Positions 52,301 through 62,700 of a stretch of 64,000 nt of DNA are shown here, one piece after another (position 1 is the stretch's first letter; every line of letters starts with the position of its first letter). The notes below the pieces were generated by a model, which saw nothing but the letters and a program-made list of their open reading frames with translations, was not told the origin of the DNA and did not search any database. The stretch covers positions 2,984,589 through 3,048,588 of the forward strand of contig NW_004624849.1 of NCBI RefSeq assembly GCF_000247695.1, read 5' to 3'. Position numbers and translations under genes: made by a program. Source of the stretch: Heterocephalus glaber. Its lineage: Eukaryota; Chordata; Mammalia; Rodentia; Bathyergidae.

Positions 52301-52594
52301 CAGTCACATGCCCTGGCACTATCACATTCCTGCCAGGCACAGCTAACTCAGGGTGACTGGAGCTATGCCACATTTGTTCTGATTTGATAACATCTCTTCA
52401 GACCCCTCAGAATTTGACGTAAACTGGTACTCACATTGCCAAATTGCGATGTCCCTAGACAGTTGGATAGAGCCCATGAGCCACCCAGAACAGGGTTCCA
52501 GAGGTCCCTGCTGGCTACCCACCATGAAACCTGGTGGTGGGCGGCATTCTCCCCATAGTTACCTACTGGGCCATGTCTCATCCACCCAGAGTCA
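46310..52594. other. Intergenic, largely repeat-free
   Basis: About 6.3 kb with no recognisable exon and almost no SINEs. A MIR piece lies at about 49990-50130 and a (TTG)6 run at 50361-50378. The longest open frames here (178 and 166 residues, minus strand) have no recognisable domain. Confidence 0.5.
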
Positions 52595-52608
52595 GTTTCC
52601 ATGACAAC
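52595..52608. promoter_or_regulatory. RFX-type motif
   Basis: GTTTCCATGACAAC matches the RFX X-box apart from one base in the right half. It lies in unique intergenic DNA. Confidence 0.3.
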
Positions 52609-54038
52609 AACAAGCTTCTTACCCATCATGTTTATCCTTAAAGGTTCCTATCCCAACTGTCTGAATCTGGGCTCCTTGCCCAGCTGCACCAGCCCACAGT
52701 TCCAGATCCCAGGTTTAGCAGTGAATGGTCAAACTGCCAGATAAAGCCTCCTGGGAGGTGCCTGGTAACTGGCTAGCCCTTGAAATGACCACATAATCAC
52801 TTCTTAATTGGATTAGGAACCAACTCCAAGTGGTTCTCTTTTGCCACCTCCCTCCTGTCCTCTAGAGTTCAGCATTAGAGCTCTTTTCCATTCCCCCGTG
52901 CCCAACCTCCTAGCCCAAAAAAGTGCTAATGAGGGCTACACCAAAGCCAGTTAAGTGGCCCAAAGGAAAAGGAAACCTGCAGTTTGGGGGGACCCAGGCA
53001 CCTGGAGGGAGGAAAAACAGCCCAGCATGGAAACACTCAGGGCTCATCTCTCACACCCAGCCCTGTTCTGGCCTCTGCATTTGCTTTTCCCTCTGGGCCT
53101 TTGCCTTCCTGCTCCTCCTCTCCAGATATCACCTCCTTCACAGCCCAGCTCCAAATTCATTCCCCCAGGAAGTCTTTTTTCTAAACCATTCTTCTGTGCA
53201 TCATCTCAGAACAGCTATATTTGGTTCTTGCAACATAACTTGGTATGTGTTGTGTCAGGGAGGAAGGAGATTCCTGAAGCTATTATTGTCTAAAGGCATT
53301 TTTGGTATGTTTTCTTTCTATGCTGGAAAATTCTTGTAGTGAGCATATGTTGTTTATCTGCCTGTCCAAAGCATCTCCTTTGGACTATTAAATCTTGTCT
53401 CTTTCTACGGAAAAGCCATTGCATAGGATTCAGCTGGGGCTACATCCTCCAACAGGGATAAATGCCTGAACCAGGCCTGGCTAATTGGTAGGCTATAGTG
53501 GTTGGTTCAGGGATGACCATTTGAACATGGAGAGTCAATCAGAACCTTCCCTGACCAATACCCACTCTCCTGGTTCTCACAAACCAAAGCAAGAGGAGAT
53601 ACTGGCCTTTCCAGATTGTCTTGCAGCTAGGGGTTGTCCTGTCAAGACATCTTCTGGTCAAGAAGTTGTGAACAGAAGTTGCTGGGAGAGACACCTGGGG
53701 AAAGGTTTCAAAAGTTGGTATGGGTGCTTTTGCCCTAATCCTAAATGATCATTGTCTCTGATCAAGACTCTCTACCTGGAGGTTTTTATTCTAACCATGT
53801 GGAAAGGCTACCTGAGAATGAAGTCTGCTAAGAACTAGAGCTAGAGAGACCTGAAAAGAGTAAAAGATGACAGTATCAGTTAAGCCCCTACACTGAGCCA
53901 TGGCTGAAGCATTAGAATGTCCCTGTTGGGGAACTGATGAGTCCCTTTCCTACCTCAGCAAGCTTACATTGGGGCTCTGTCTCTTTCAGTGAACAAGCCT
54001 TGAATGAAAACCTTCACATGGTCAAAACCATGTCTTTG
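52609..54038. other. Intergenic with an L2-like piece
   Basis: C/T-rich L2-like segment at about 53050-53240 (GCATTTGCTTTTCCCTCTGG). Otherwise nothing recognised. Confidence 0.45.
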
Positions 54039-54133
54039 GCCAGGGCTTTAGCTCAGTGGTTCCAGCGCCTGCCTCACAAGCGCAAGGTCCCAAGTTTGAT
54101 TCCCAGTACCAAAAAAAAAAACAAAACAACAAC
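54039..54133 (+). repeat. ID-like SINE
   Basis: Sense copy with an A-rich tail including ACAAC units, flanked by the perfect duplication AACCATGTCTTTG (54026-54038 and 54134-54146). Confidence 0.95.
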
Positions 54134-55214
54134 AACCATGTCTTTGCTTGTCCCTGTTCTCTGCTCCCCTAAGCTATCTTACATAATAAGATGCTGGATA
54201 CAAAGATGATTCACCGTAAATCTTAATTCAAATCACACGGAGCTTCCAAAATTCTTAAAGAGTCAAGTAAGAGCTTGAAAAGACTTAATATCATCAAGCT
54301 AGACTCTATTAAAGAACAAACTGTAATTCTCAACATGGGTCTCAGGCCAAGCACACCTCTAAGCAGTGAACAGCCTAGAATCCCTTCTACTTTTCATCAA
54401 ACCATTCCTTCAGCATTCACCCCTTCCAGGAAGCCTTCTGGTCAGGTTTTAACTTCATCATCCTAACCACATTTGCAGTTACTCACTTTTGTTCTATCCA
54501 GCTGTGTTTGGTTCTGTGTAACATTTAAGCATAGCTGTCTGTATTTTATCTCTTCAACCCCAATCACACCCCTATCCACCCCAGCCCCACCATGGCTGAA
54601 GATCTGCCTAGAACAGGACTATGTCTCTACCATCAGACTAGGAACTCCGAGGCTGGGGACTCTGACTTCCCTACTGAATGGGGGATCCAAATGCTGCCTC
54701 TCCTTACACTGGATTGGGAACTGAAAAACTTCCATGCCTCATGGAGCCTCACTGGCAAGACTACCAACCCTGTAGAGATGGAAAGTGGGAAGAGGAGGTT
54801 AATAGCAGTTAGCAAGAGGGACAGTCCTACTTTCAGGAAAAAAACTGATCCACAGCTCATAAGATTAGTCCTGAATCCGAATCCATTTTTTCAACAGCTC
54901 CTAGAATATTCTAACTCAGGTCTTGCCTCTCCTGGGTAGCAATGTAAGCAGAAATCCCCTCCCCACATATGGTCAGGAGTCTGCCTTAAAGCTTGTCTTA
55001 TATCTCTTGTTCTTTGAATGTATGTAACAATGAATCCCTTTATTGGGACCCTGTCATATCCAAATAGACACAAATAGGGCCAGCCATATGTTTACTGTCT
55101 CATAGCTTCTGTTGGGTGCTACCAGGCTAGTGGGAGAGGATGCCACCATCCTGCTCTCTTCAACATGCAGCTCTGACTTTGGATCCCGTGCTCCATCCAA
55201 AGATAAAGCCTTTA

Positions 55215-55312
55215 ATGAGAACTTTTTTTTTTTTTTTTGGTACCGGGGATCAAACTTGGAACCTTGCGTTTGCACAGCAGGCGCCGGAACCACTGAGCTA
55301 CATCCCCAGCCC
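55215..55312 (-). repeat. ID-like SINE
   Basis: Antisense, flanked by the 15-bp duplication AAGATAAAGCCTTTA (55200-55214 and 55313-55327). Confidence 0.95.
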
Positions 55313-55327
55313 AAGATAAAGCCTTTA

Positions 55328-57894
55328 AACAGTGGCCACACCATGAGCAGCTGTGGAGGAAGCATGCTAATGTAGGGTCTTGAAGAAGGGGATGGCTTCC
55401 CAAAAAAGACAGGGAAAGCCATTCAGGAAGGAAAGATAGCTTGTATGAAGGCAGCAGGTATGAGGTTGCCCAGGTGCCCACACAGAGCTGAATAGGCACC
55501 AGAGAGCAAGTGTGAAGAGGGCTGACAAAGGCAGGCATGAAGACTGGCTTATCTGTGGAAGAGAAGGGACTGGTGAAGCCTTTGAATAAGGCTGTCTGTG
55601 TTTAGTAGAAAAATCAATGGGGAGATGGGCTAGATCTTGGACAGGAGAGAGACATGATAAAAATAGTTCTAATGATCCAGACATCTGCATGTGGGAGGAT
55701 GAACACTCACCCAGGGGCTGCAGCGGGAAACTGTACATGGTGTGCTCATGGAGGTGGGAGGATTGGGATCTGACTGAGCAACTCTAACTTGCAGGCAAGC
55801 GGTATCTTTTAGAGAAAGGTGATGGGAGCACTGGCTCAATCCCTCAAGGGGCTCATGGCCCCAGGAGTCCCCTGCTGCTTTGAGGATCTGTTACTGCCAA
55901 GTGTCATCACCTCTGGGTTGCCCCACCAATAATCTGGAAGCAGGGTGGTCAGCTGCTTTCTGTACATTGGCAGCCAGGTTTCCTAAAGGAGATGGGAGTG
56001 AAAAGTAGGTTGCCAAGAGGCTTTGGCCCAGGTAAACCAAGTTTGAGGGCCAGGGAGAGAAATGAAGTGTCTTCAGTCTCCACATTTTCCAGGCATTCAT
56101 ATCTCACACCAAAGGAGAGAGATGCAACACATTTGCACAGTAACTCAAGACAGGGTCTCCATAGCAACAATTACCCAAAAATCCACTCCTGACAGTTGCA
56201 ACAGCAGCAGCTAGCAAAGAAGATGGGGTGGGACACGTGTGGGAGTTCAGAGAATGACTCTCTTTTATTCTTAAACCAAAGGAAGTGCTGTGGCCAGAAC
56301 CAAGGCATCTTGGAGCCTGCCCAACTCAAGTCATTGGCAGTGGGATCTGAAAGAGCCTTAAACATGAGTAGCTCCAGGTCTTGGGTGCAGGACACTCCAG
56401 GAGTATGTGATACTAAGGCAGATGGGATAGGCTATCGGGCATGGTCCCTCCCATCACCCACCTAGTAGACAAGAGTTCTCCCTGGCTTCCAGAGGTAGGC
56501 TGAGGATGGACCCAACTTCTGGGGAAGTCAAATATTGTAGGGTGGTTGAATAAGCCTGAAGACCAAGTGCAGCCTATAAAAGGCTAACACATGTCATGGG
56601 CCAAAGAACTGAGCCCTAGCCTAACTTGTGCCCTGCCAAACTTGCTGTGTGAACCCTCAGTTTTCCTCACACTGAAATATACAACACACCTTCAAGAGCT
56701 CTTACAAGGCTGAGTGAATAGCATGAGATAGAAGTTTTTAAAATCCAACATGAACACAAGAAGTATCTTGCGGGTATGCACAGCAGCCTGACAAAGTGAG
56801 CTGTGCCCAAGACTCTTCAACAGGCAGAGACATTTCCTAGGTGGGCAAGAGCCAGCATAAGGAATGTGATAGGAATTGATGCCAGATAGCCACCAGGGAG
56901 ATGGGGGAAGGTGCAGTGGGGGTAGCTTAGCAGCAGAAGTGTCATCTGCTTCCTACCAGCAGACAGATGGATAGACTGGCAGAGTAAGCTCAAAGGAAGC
57001 AGCAAAGGGTGTAGCCTCCAATTCTTATTTAATTTTTAAAAAGAAGCTTGGCTCAAAAATGAAGAACATTCTGCTTTCTTCTTGAAAAAATCTAAATCCA
57101 ACCCTTCCCACCCGATGAACTTTTAAGTTTTTCTCTTTGTCTGGTAGTGCTCAGGGACCACTGCCTACTTTTTAGATTCTGAAGCTCAGAATTATTGTCT
57201 CTGGGGAAAAGAGAGGTTTATTTATTTTTTTTATCATAATATGGGGGACAAAAGGGGAAAAAGTTGACTTGACTCTAGAATAAAGAAAAAGGCTCTTCTG
57301 GGTCTCATCTGCATTCAGAAGCGCAGACTTCTGGAAGCAAACCACTGTAAGTAGGTTATGAATATTGTAAGTGTTTTAGCTATGTGACTGTCCCTCACTG
57401 GATGAGGTAGAGGGCACCCAAAACTTTCCATACCAACTCCCCTGGGTAGCAGTGCCCTTATACTAAGCTATGCAGGCAGGGATTAAACTAGAGCATTTCT
57501 GGAGCACTTTTCTTATGCCAAGGTCTTCCTGTGCCATCCAACTCTCACTCTACAAAGTATTCCTTTTCTCTTTCCTTCTTTTTAACCATGAAAAGTCCTC
57601 TCATCCCTGAAAGAACTCAGTGGCCATTCCTCCTACCCCTGGATATCACTTTCTTCTCTCCTTTTCTGGACTGAGCAGGAAGAGACAGAGGCAAGAGGGA
57701 GGCCATCTGAGAAATGCTGGCTGGACTCTTGGGTAGGATCTCCCCAGGTGGAGAGTGGCTGCCATGGTCCGAGTCTGGTCCTCAGCTGTAGGATCCAGAA
57801 ACTCAGACCAGGTAACTCAAAACTGGTCAGCTCTCATAGATGAGGGCAGTGATGGGCAACCAGAATGCCACTTCCTAAATTATGTATCTACCTA
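55328..57894. other. Intergenic, nothing recognised
   Basis: Unique sequence apart from the RFX-type motif at 56155. No exon could be supported. Confidence 0.4.
56155..56168. promoter_or_regulatory. RFX-type motif
   Basis: GTCTCCATAGCAAC is a variant X-box followed by a homeodomain-like AATTAC. It lies in unique intergenic DNA. Confidence 0.28.
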
Positions 57895-58445
57895 AAGGCT
57901 TAGATCCAGAATATATTAAAAGAACTCTCCACACTCAGCAATAAGAAAAAAGGAACCTATCTTAAAGTGAACAAAAGATACTTCACCAAAGAAGATATAA
58001 AGACAGCAAATAAGCACATGAAAAGATGCTTAACATCATTCACTAGAAAAATGCATGTTCAGCCCATGATGAGATACCACTACACATATATTTGCCTTAT
58101 ATGTAAGGCAAACAAACCAAACACAAACACTGACAATACCAACTGCTGATGAAGAGACAAAGCAACCGCAACTATCATACATTGCTGATGAGAATGCAAA
58201 ATGGAATAGCCACTATGGAAAACTGGGCAGTTTCTTATGTAATGAAGTATATACTTCCTATATGACCCAGCAATCTCCCTTGTAAGTATTTATCCAAGAG
58301 AAATGAAAACTTTTGTTCACACATGCATAAAAATCCTACACATGAATATTTATGTTGGCTTTATTCATAGTCACCAAAAACTGGATACAACCCAAATATT
58401 CTTCAACTAGAAATAGATCAAAAATAAAAATTTAAATTTAAAAAC
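57895..58445 (+). repeat. Ancient L1, end of ORF2
   Basis: GAACTCTCCACACTCAGCAA, AGCACATGAAAAGATGCTTA, ATGAGATACCACTACAC, TGACCCAGCAATCTCCC and ATGTTGGCTTTATTCATAGT occur in ORF2 3' order. The frame is broken by many stops. Confidence 0.85.
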
Positions 58446-58447
58446 TT

Positions 58448-58556
58448 ATAATATGGTGAAGTGCACCTATAACCCAGCAATTGGGAAACTGAGGCAGGCG
58501 GATCACTTGAACCCAGGAGCTAGGTTCTAGCCTGGGAAATATAATGAGTCCTTATA
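58448..58556 (+). repeat. Old B1-like SINE
   Basis: TGGTGAAGTGCACCTATAAC and GGAAACTGAGGCAGGCGGAT; more diverged than the nearby B1 copies. Confidence 0.55.
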
Positions 58557-58569
58557 ACACTGTGATGCA

Positions 58570-58799
58570 GGCTGGGGATTTAGCTGAGTGGTTCCACCAC
58601 CTCCTCACAAGGGCAAGGACCTGAGTTCCATCCCCAGTACCACAAAAAAAATAAGCCAGGCGTGGTGGCGCACACCTGTAATCCCAGTACTTGGGAGGCT
58701 GAGGCAGGAGGATCGCTGCAAGTTCAAGACCAGCCTGGGCTACGTAGTGAGTTCAGGGCCAGCCTAAACTACAATGGGAGACCCTAACTCAAAAAAAAC
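58570..58799 (+). mobile_element. ID-B1 composite SINE with one target-site duplication
   Basis: An ID (58570-58651, ending CCCCAGTACC plus A-rich) is followed directly by a B1 (58653-58799, GCCAGGCGTGGTGGCGCACA to AGACCCTAACTC). The perfect 13-bp duplication ACACTGTGATGCA (58557-58569 and 58800-58812) flanks the pair, not either unit. Confidence 0.8.
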
Positions 58800-58865
58800 A
58801 CACTGTGATGCATCCTTCTGATGGAAAATTACTGCTCTGCAGTAAGAAATGAAGAAATGAACTGC

Positions 58866-58954
58866 GGGGCTGGGGATTTAGTTCAGTGGTGCCATGCCTG
58901 CCTTGCAAGTGCAAGGTCCTGAGTTCAATTCCCGGTACCAAGAAAAAAAAAAAA
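58866..58954 (+). repeat. ID-like SINE
   Basis: Sense copy with an AAGA(A)n tail; GAAATGAACTG occurs before it (58855) and after it (58956). Confidence 0.95.
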
Positions 58955-58966
58955 AGAAATGAACTG

Positions 58967-59164
58967 AGCCAGGCACGGTGGTGCACCCCTGTGATCCAAG
59001 GTACTTGGAAGGCTGAAGCAGGGGGATCAGAAATTCAGGTCAGCCTAACGTAAATGATATTATTTAACATTAACAAGACCATCTCTCAAAAAATAGAAGG
59101 ACTGAAGTATAGCTTAGTGGTACAGCACACCTGGATTTGATTCCCAGTACTGAAAAAAGAAAAA
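58967..59164 (+). repeat. B1-dID dimeric SINE
   Basis: B1 part AGCCAGGCACGGTGGTGCAC, an interrupted middle, then the ID-like part ACTGAAGTATAGCTTAGTGG to TTCCCAGTACTG. Confidence 0.7.
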
Positions 59165-59194
59165 GAATGAACTGATATGTGAAATGACATCAGA

Positions 59195-59480
59195 TGCATT
59201 AAGCTAAATGTAAAAAACTACATTAAAAAGGTGAATTACTGAATGATTCTGTTTATTTGACGTTCAGGATAAGAAAAACCATAGGGGTAAAGAACAGATC
59301 AGTGGTCACCAGGGGTCAAAGGAAACAGGGAAGGCTTAACTACAAAGTGGCAGCACAAAGCAGTCTTTTAGGGTGAAATGTTCTGAATTTTGTGTTGGTG
59401 TTTTCACAATGCTAAGCATTTGTCAAAACTCATAATACTGTACAGTCCAACATGAATTTTACTGTAATTTAAAATAATAA
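59195..59480 (+). repeat. Ancient L1 3' UTR (continuation)
   Basis: GAACAGATCAGTGGTCACCA, AAAATGTTCTGAATT-like and ATTTTACTGTAATTTAAAAT complete the L1 that starts at 57895; the SINEs in between were inserted later. Confidence 0.65.
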
Positions 59481-59665
59481 AAAACATACTTATCATGACT
59501 ATTTTGGGAAGAGTTTAAAAAAGTGGGAATAAAATGCTAGACAAAAATAACTTGATAGATGGGAGATGTAATCAGAATTTAAATAGCTGAAGTCCTGATT
59601 TTGTCCAAGATGAAAGTAGAAATATTGGTTAATTTCAGAATTTTTCAACAAGGATGCTATTAAAA

Positions 59666-59835
59666 GTTGAAGGTGGGCATCATGACACATGCCTGTAATC
59701 CCAGCATTCAGGAGGCTGAGGCAGGAGGATCACTGAATTTGAGGCCAGCCTGGGCTATGTAGTAAGTTTAAGGCCAGCCTGAACTACATAGTGAGACCCT
59801 GCCTAACAAAACAAAGAAAAAAACCTCAAAAAAAA
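59666..59835 (+). repeat. B1 SINE
   Basis: GGGCATCATGACACATGCCT to GTGAGACCCTGCC. AGTTGAAGG repeats before and after it. It has the internal GGCCAGCCTG duplication. Confidence 0.9.
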
Positions 59836-59938
59836 GTTGAAGGGTAACTGGTAAGCAAACAGGTAAAAAGTGCTTAACTTTCAAACCAGTAGCAGACATG
59901 AGAGGAGGAAGAAAAGAGCAAATAAAAAGAGTGGTTTA

Positions 59939-60030
59939 GGGCTGGGGATTTAGCTCAGTGGTTCCACCACCTGCCTTCCAAGCGCAAGGACTCGAGTTCA
60001 ATCCCCGGTACCAAAAAAAAAACAAAAAAG
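59939..60030 (+). repeat. ID-like SINE
   Basis: Near-consensus sense copy: GGGCTGGGGATTTAGCTCAG to CAATCCCCGGTACC plus A9CA6. Confidence 0.95.
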
Positions 60031-60035
60031 AGATT

Positions 60036-60232
60036 GTTTTTACTGGGTATGGTGGCACACACCTATAATCCCTGTACTCTGGGAGGTGAAGGCTGGAGGC
60101 TCACAAGTTTGAGCCCATCCTGAGCAAGTTAGGGACTTAGAAAGACCCTGACTGAGGAAAGGAGGAGGTGTTAGGGATGTAACTCAGTGTGAAGGCCCTG
60201 GATTCAATCTCTGGTATGCAAGAAAAAAAGTT
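60036..60232 (+). repeat. B1-dID dimeric SINE
   Basis: B1 part ACTGGGTATGGTGGCACACA, then ID-like part GTTAGGGATGTAACTCAGTG to CAATCTCTGGTATGC. Confidence 0.75.
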
Positions 60233-60559
60233 ATATTTTTTTAAAAATCCAGTTATATATACCAAAATGAAATAACATGGAAACTTGTAAGGAGATGGGT
60301 TGAAGAAAATGTACACAAAGAAAATATTAACAAAAATAAAACTGGTATAGAAATATTAATATTTAACAATAATTTAGCCATAATTTAATACCTGCATCAT
60401 GCCGAGCTCTGTTCTAGGCCTATGGTATGATATGGAAGGAACAGAAACATGACTTCTATCCTAGGGGACTATAGTCAGAGTGGTGACCACATGATTCTGA
60501 ATTACTTTAGTCAGTCAATGAATATTTATTCATGAACTCTGTGCAAATCTAACAAAATA

Positions 60560-60576
<17 letters not shown>

Positions 60577-60590
<14 letters not shown>

Positions 60591-60664
60591 GGTACCAGGG
60601 ATCCAACTCAGGTCCTTGCACATGGGAGGCAGGCGGTGGAACCACTGAGCTAAATCCCTGGTCC
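60577..60664 (-). repeat. ID-like SINE
   Basis: Antisense copy next to an (AT)n run; CAAAATATAT and CAAAATATATT flank it. Confidence 0.9.
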
Positions 60665-60752
60665 CAAAATATATTTTTCAAAAGAGGATAAAGGAGTAGA
60701 ACCTACTTGGAATGCCAACATTAAAAATATTTATTAATCAACATAGAAGTTG

Positions 60753-60837
60753 GAGCCAGGGATTTAGCTCAGTGGTGTCACCGCCTGCCTCGCAAGCACA
60801 AGGTCTCAAGTTCGGTCCCCAGTACAAAAAAAAAACC
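60753..60837 (+). repeat. ID-like SINE
   Basis: Sense copy, flanked by AACATAGAAGTTGG and AACATAGAAGCTGG. Confidence 0.9.
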
Positions 60838-61319
60838 AAACATAGAAGCTGGCTTCCAAAGATACTCCCCAACTGACCATGACTCCCAGTATTCATGCTC
60901 TTGTAGTCTCCTCCCCCTTTTAATTTAGACTGGACTGGTAACTTTTTTTAATAAACAGGATGTGGCAGAAGATAAAATGTACCAATTATGTAGGCCCAGA
61001 AACTTCTGTTTTTGCACTTTGGTGAAGAAATCTGCCATGTACCAAGCACAATTATCCTACTATCTAGATCTAGACTATGAGAAGAAGGTGATACCATGAG
61101 ACCACAAGGAGAGGAAAGAGGTCAACTGTAGCCAGTTGACCCCTAGATGGCTGCAGTTCTAGCTTACATCACACGCAACAGAACTGCCTACCTTAGCTAA
61201 GTCAACCCACAAAATCATGAGGGATAATAAAATGGTTATCATTTTAAGTCAGAAAATTTGGGGGATAGTTTGTGATGCACCTAGAGATAACCAAGACAAT
61301 CACTTCCAATGGGTGTTAG

Positions 61320-61510
61320 ACATTGTGCTTGCTATTTTCCATAAATGATGTTACTTAATCCTTTCAACACTTAGAAGTATGTTACTTAATCCTTTCAACA
61401 CTTACAAATGGAGGAACCGAGGCTTGGAAAAAATGTCACAGTGCTAATAAGGAATAGAAGCAGGGCTTAAGTCAAGGGCTTCTTGACTATGGATGCCACA
61501 CTCCCAACCA
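61320..61510 (-). repeat. MIR SINE with internal tandem duplication
   Basis: Antisense MIR (AATGGAGGAACCGAGGCTTG, CAGTGCTAATAAGGAATAGA). A 26-bp segment starting ATGTTACTTAATCC is present twice, at 61348 and 61379. Confidence 0.65.
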
Positions 61511-61820
61511 CTGCATCGTGTGGCCAAGTGGGGGGATGGAAGTGTGAAAAAACACTAGACATTACAGAGCAAATCATGTCTTCATCCCTTTTAGTATGAC
61601 TTTTGATTTCCTCTTTCTTTTTTAATCCTGTGCTACTGAGGAGGGAAATAGATTCTGGAAAGATGATCAGATAAATAGGTGGAAGACATAGTCGGGGATT
61701 TTATTACAGTTTTGACATATTAATAACAAGAACTAATCATCCTCAGTGCTCAGCTGTCAATTGAGACCATTTAAATGCTACATCTGTTCACTGCCTCTCT
61801 TCTTACACAACATATACATA

Positions 61821-61855
<35 letters not shown>

Positions 61856-61858
61856 ATA
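61821..61858. repeat. (TATC)n microsatellite
   Basis: About nine perfect TATC/ATCT units running into TATATATA. Confidence 0.95.
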
Positions 61859-62379
61859 TATATACACATTCCTGATAAAGAAGTGTGCCTTATTCACCAC
61901 CTGCAGGCATTACTGGAGAAGCCTGAAAAGGTTGTGAAGGCTGAATCTTGATGGGGTCTCCTTTGCCCTATAGCTAAGGAAAGTTGTTTCCAGGACTCTT
62001 CTGAGTCCATTAGATGTTAGGGATCATCTACTACCCATCTCACATCCACAGATGAGGAAGCAAATATCCACAGAGCTGTGGCTTCATTAAAAACTCTGAG
62101 AGCAAGTATCAGTCAAGCTAGGACTCATCATCAGATTCCTCCTGTAGTGTTCTCTGAATTCCAAAGCCCCAGAGAATCCCCTCTCTGGCTTCACATGGGT
62201 CTCTGACCTCTGGCATAGGTGTTGTGAGTCCAGAAAGCTCTAACAGTGCTGAGAACCACCAGGATATGTTGAGAACAGAACATGGACAGGAGCTCAGCAT
62301 GGACGTGTTCAGCACCACAGACAGTGCCAATGTTCTAGTAAAGGAGCAGAGGGGAAGGCTGATGTTGGGCAAGGAAAGA

Positions 62380-62500
62380 GCATTGGAATAACCTTAGAGA
62401 TCACCTCGTCTAACCTCCTCAGTTTGCATGAGAGGTAACCCAGGAAAAGAAGTGACTTGTTCAAGGTCATCCAGCTAGTCAGCAGAGAGCCAGAACTGGG
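62380..62500 (-). repeat. MIR-like SINE
   Basis: Antisense: TTGTTCAAGGTCATCCAGC and AGCAGAGAGCCAGAACTGG. Confidence 0.55.
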
Positions 62501-62610
62501 GGCCAGAAGCCTAGTCCCTCATATTTCAAGTCCCTCACATACCTAGTTCCCAAGATTTCTTAGTGGCACACAGAGAACTCAAATCATGATATCCAAAATC
62601 AAAATCTCTT

Positions 62611-62694
62611 GGGCCTGGGATTTAGCTCAGTGGTTCCAGCGCCTGTCTTGAAAGTGCAAGGTCCTGAGTTCAATCCCCGGTAACAACAACAACA
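62611..62694 (+). repeat. ID-like SINE
   Basis: GGGCCTGGGATTTAGCTCAG to CCCCGGTAACAACAAC; AAATCTCTTG flanks it on both sides. Confidence 0.95.
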
Positions 62695-62700
62695 AAAAAT

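Noticed and set aside
59939..60020. tRNA-like A and B boxes, possible tRNA-Ala gene
   Set aside because: No complete cloverleaf: the anticodon and acceptor arms do not pair, an A tail follows, and thirty similar copies exist. ID SINE.
61821..61858. CRISPR-like regular repeats
   Set aside because: Plain tetranucleotide microsatellite without spacers.
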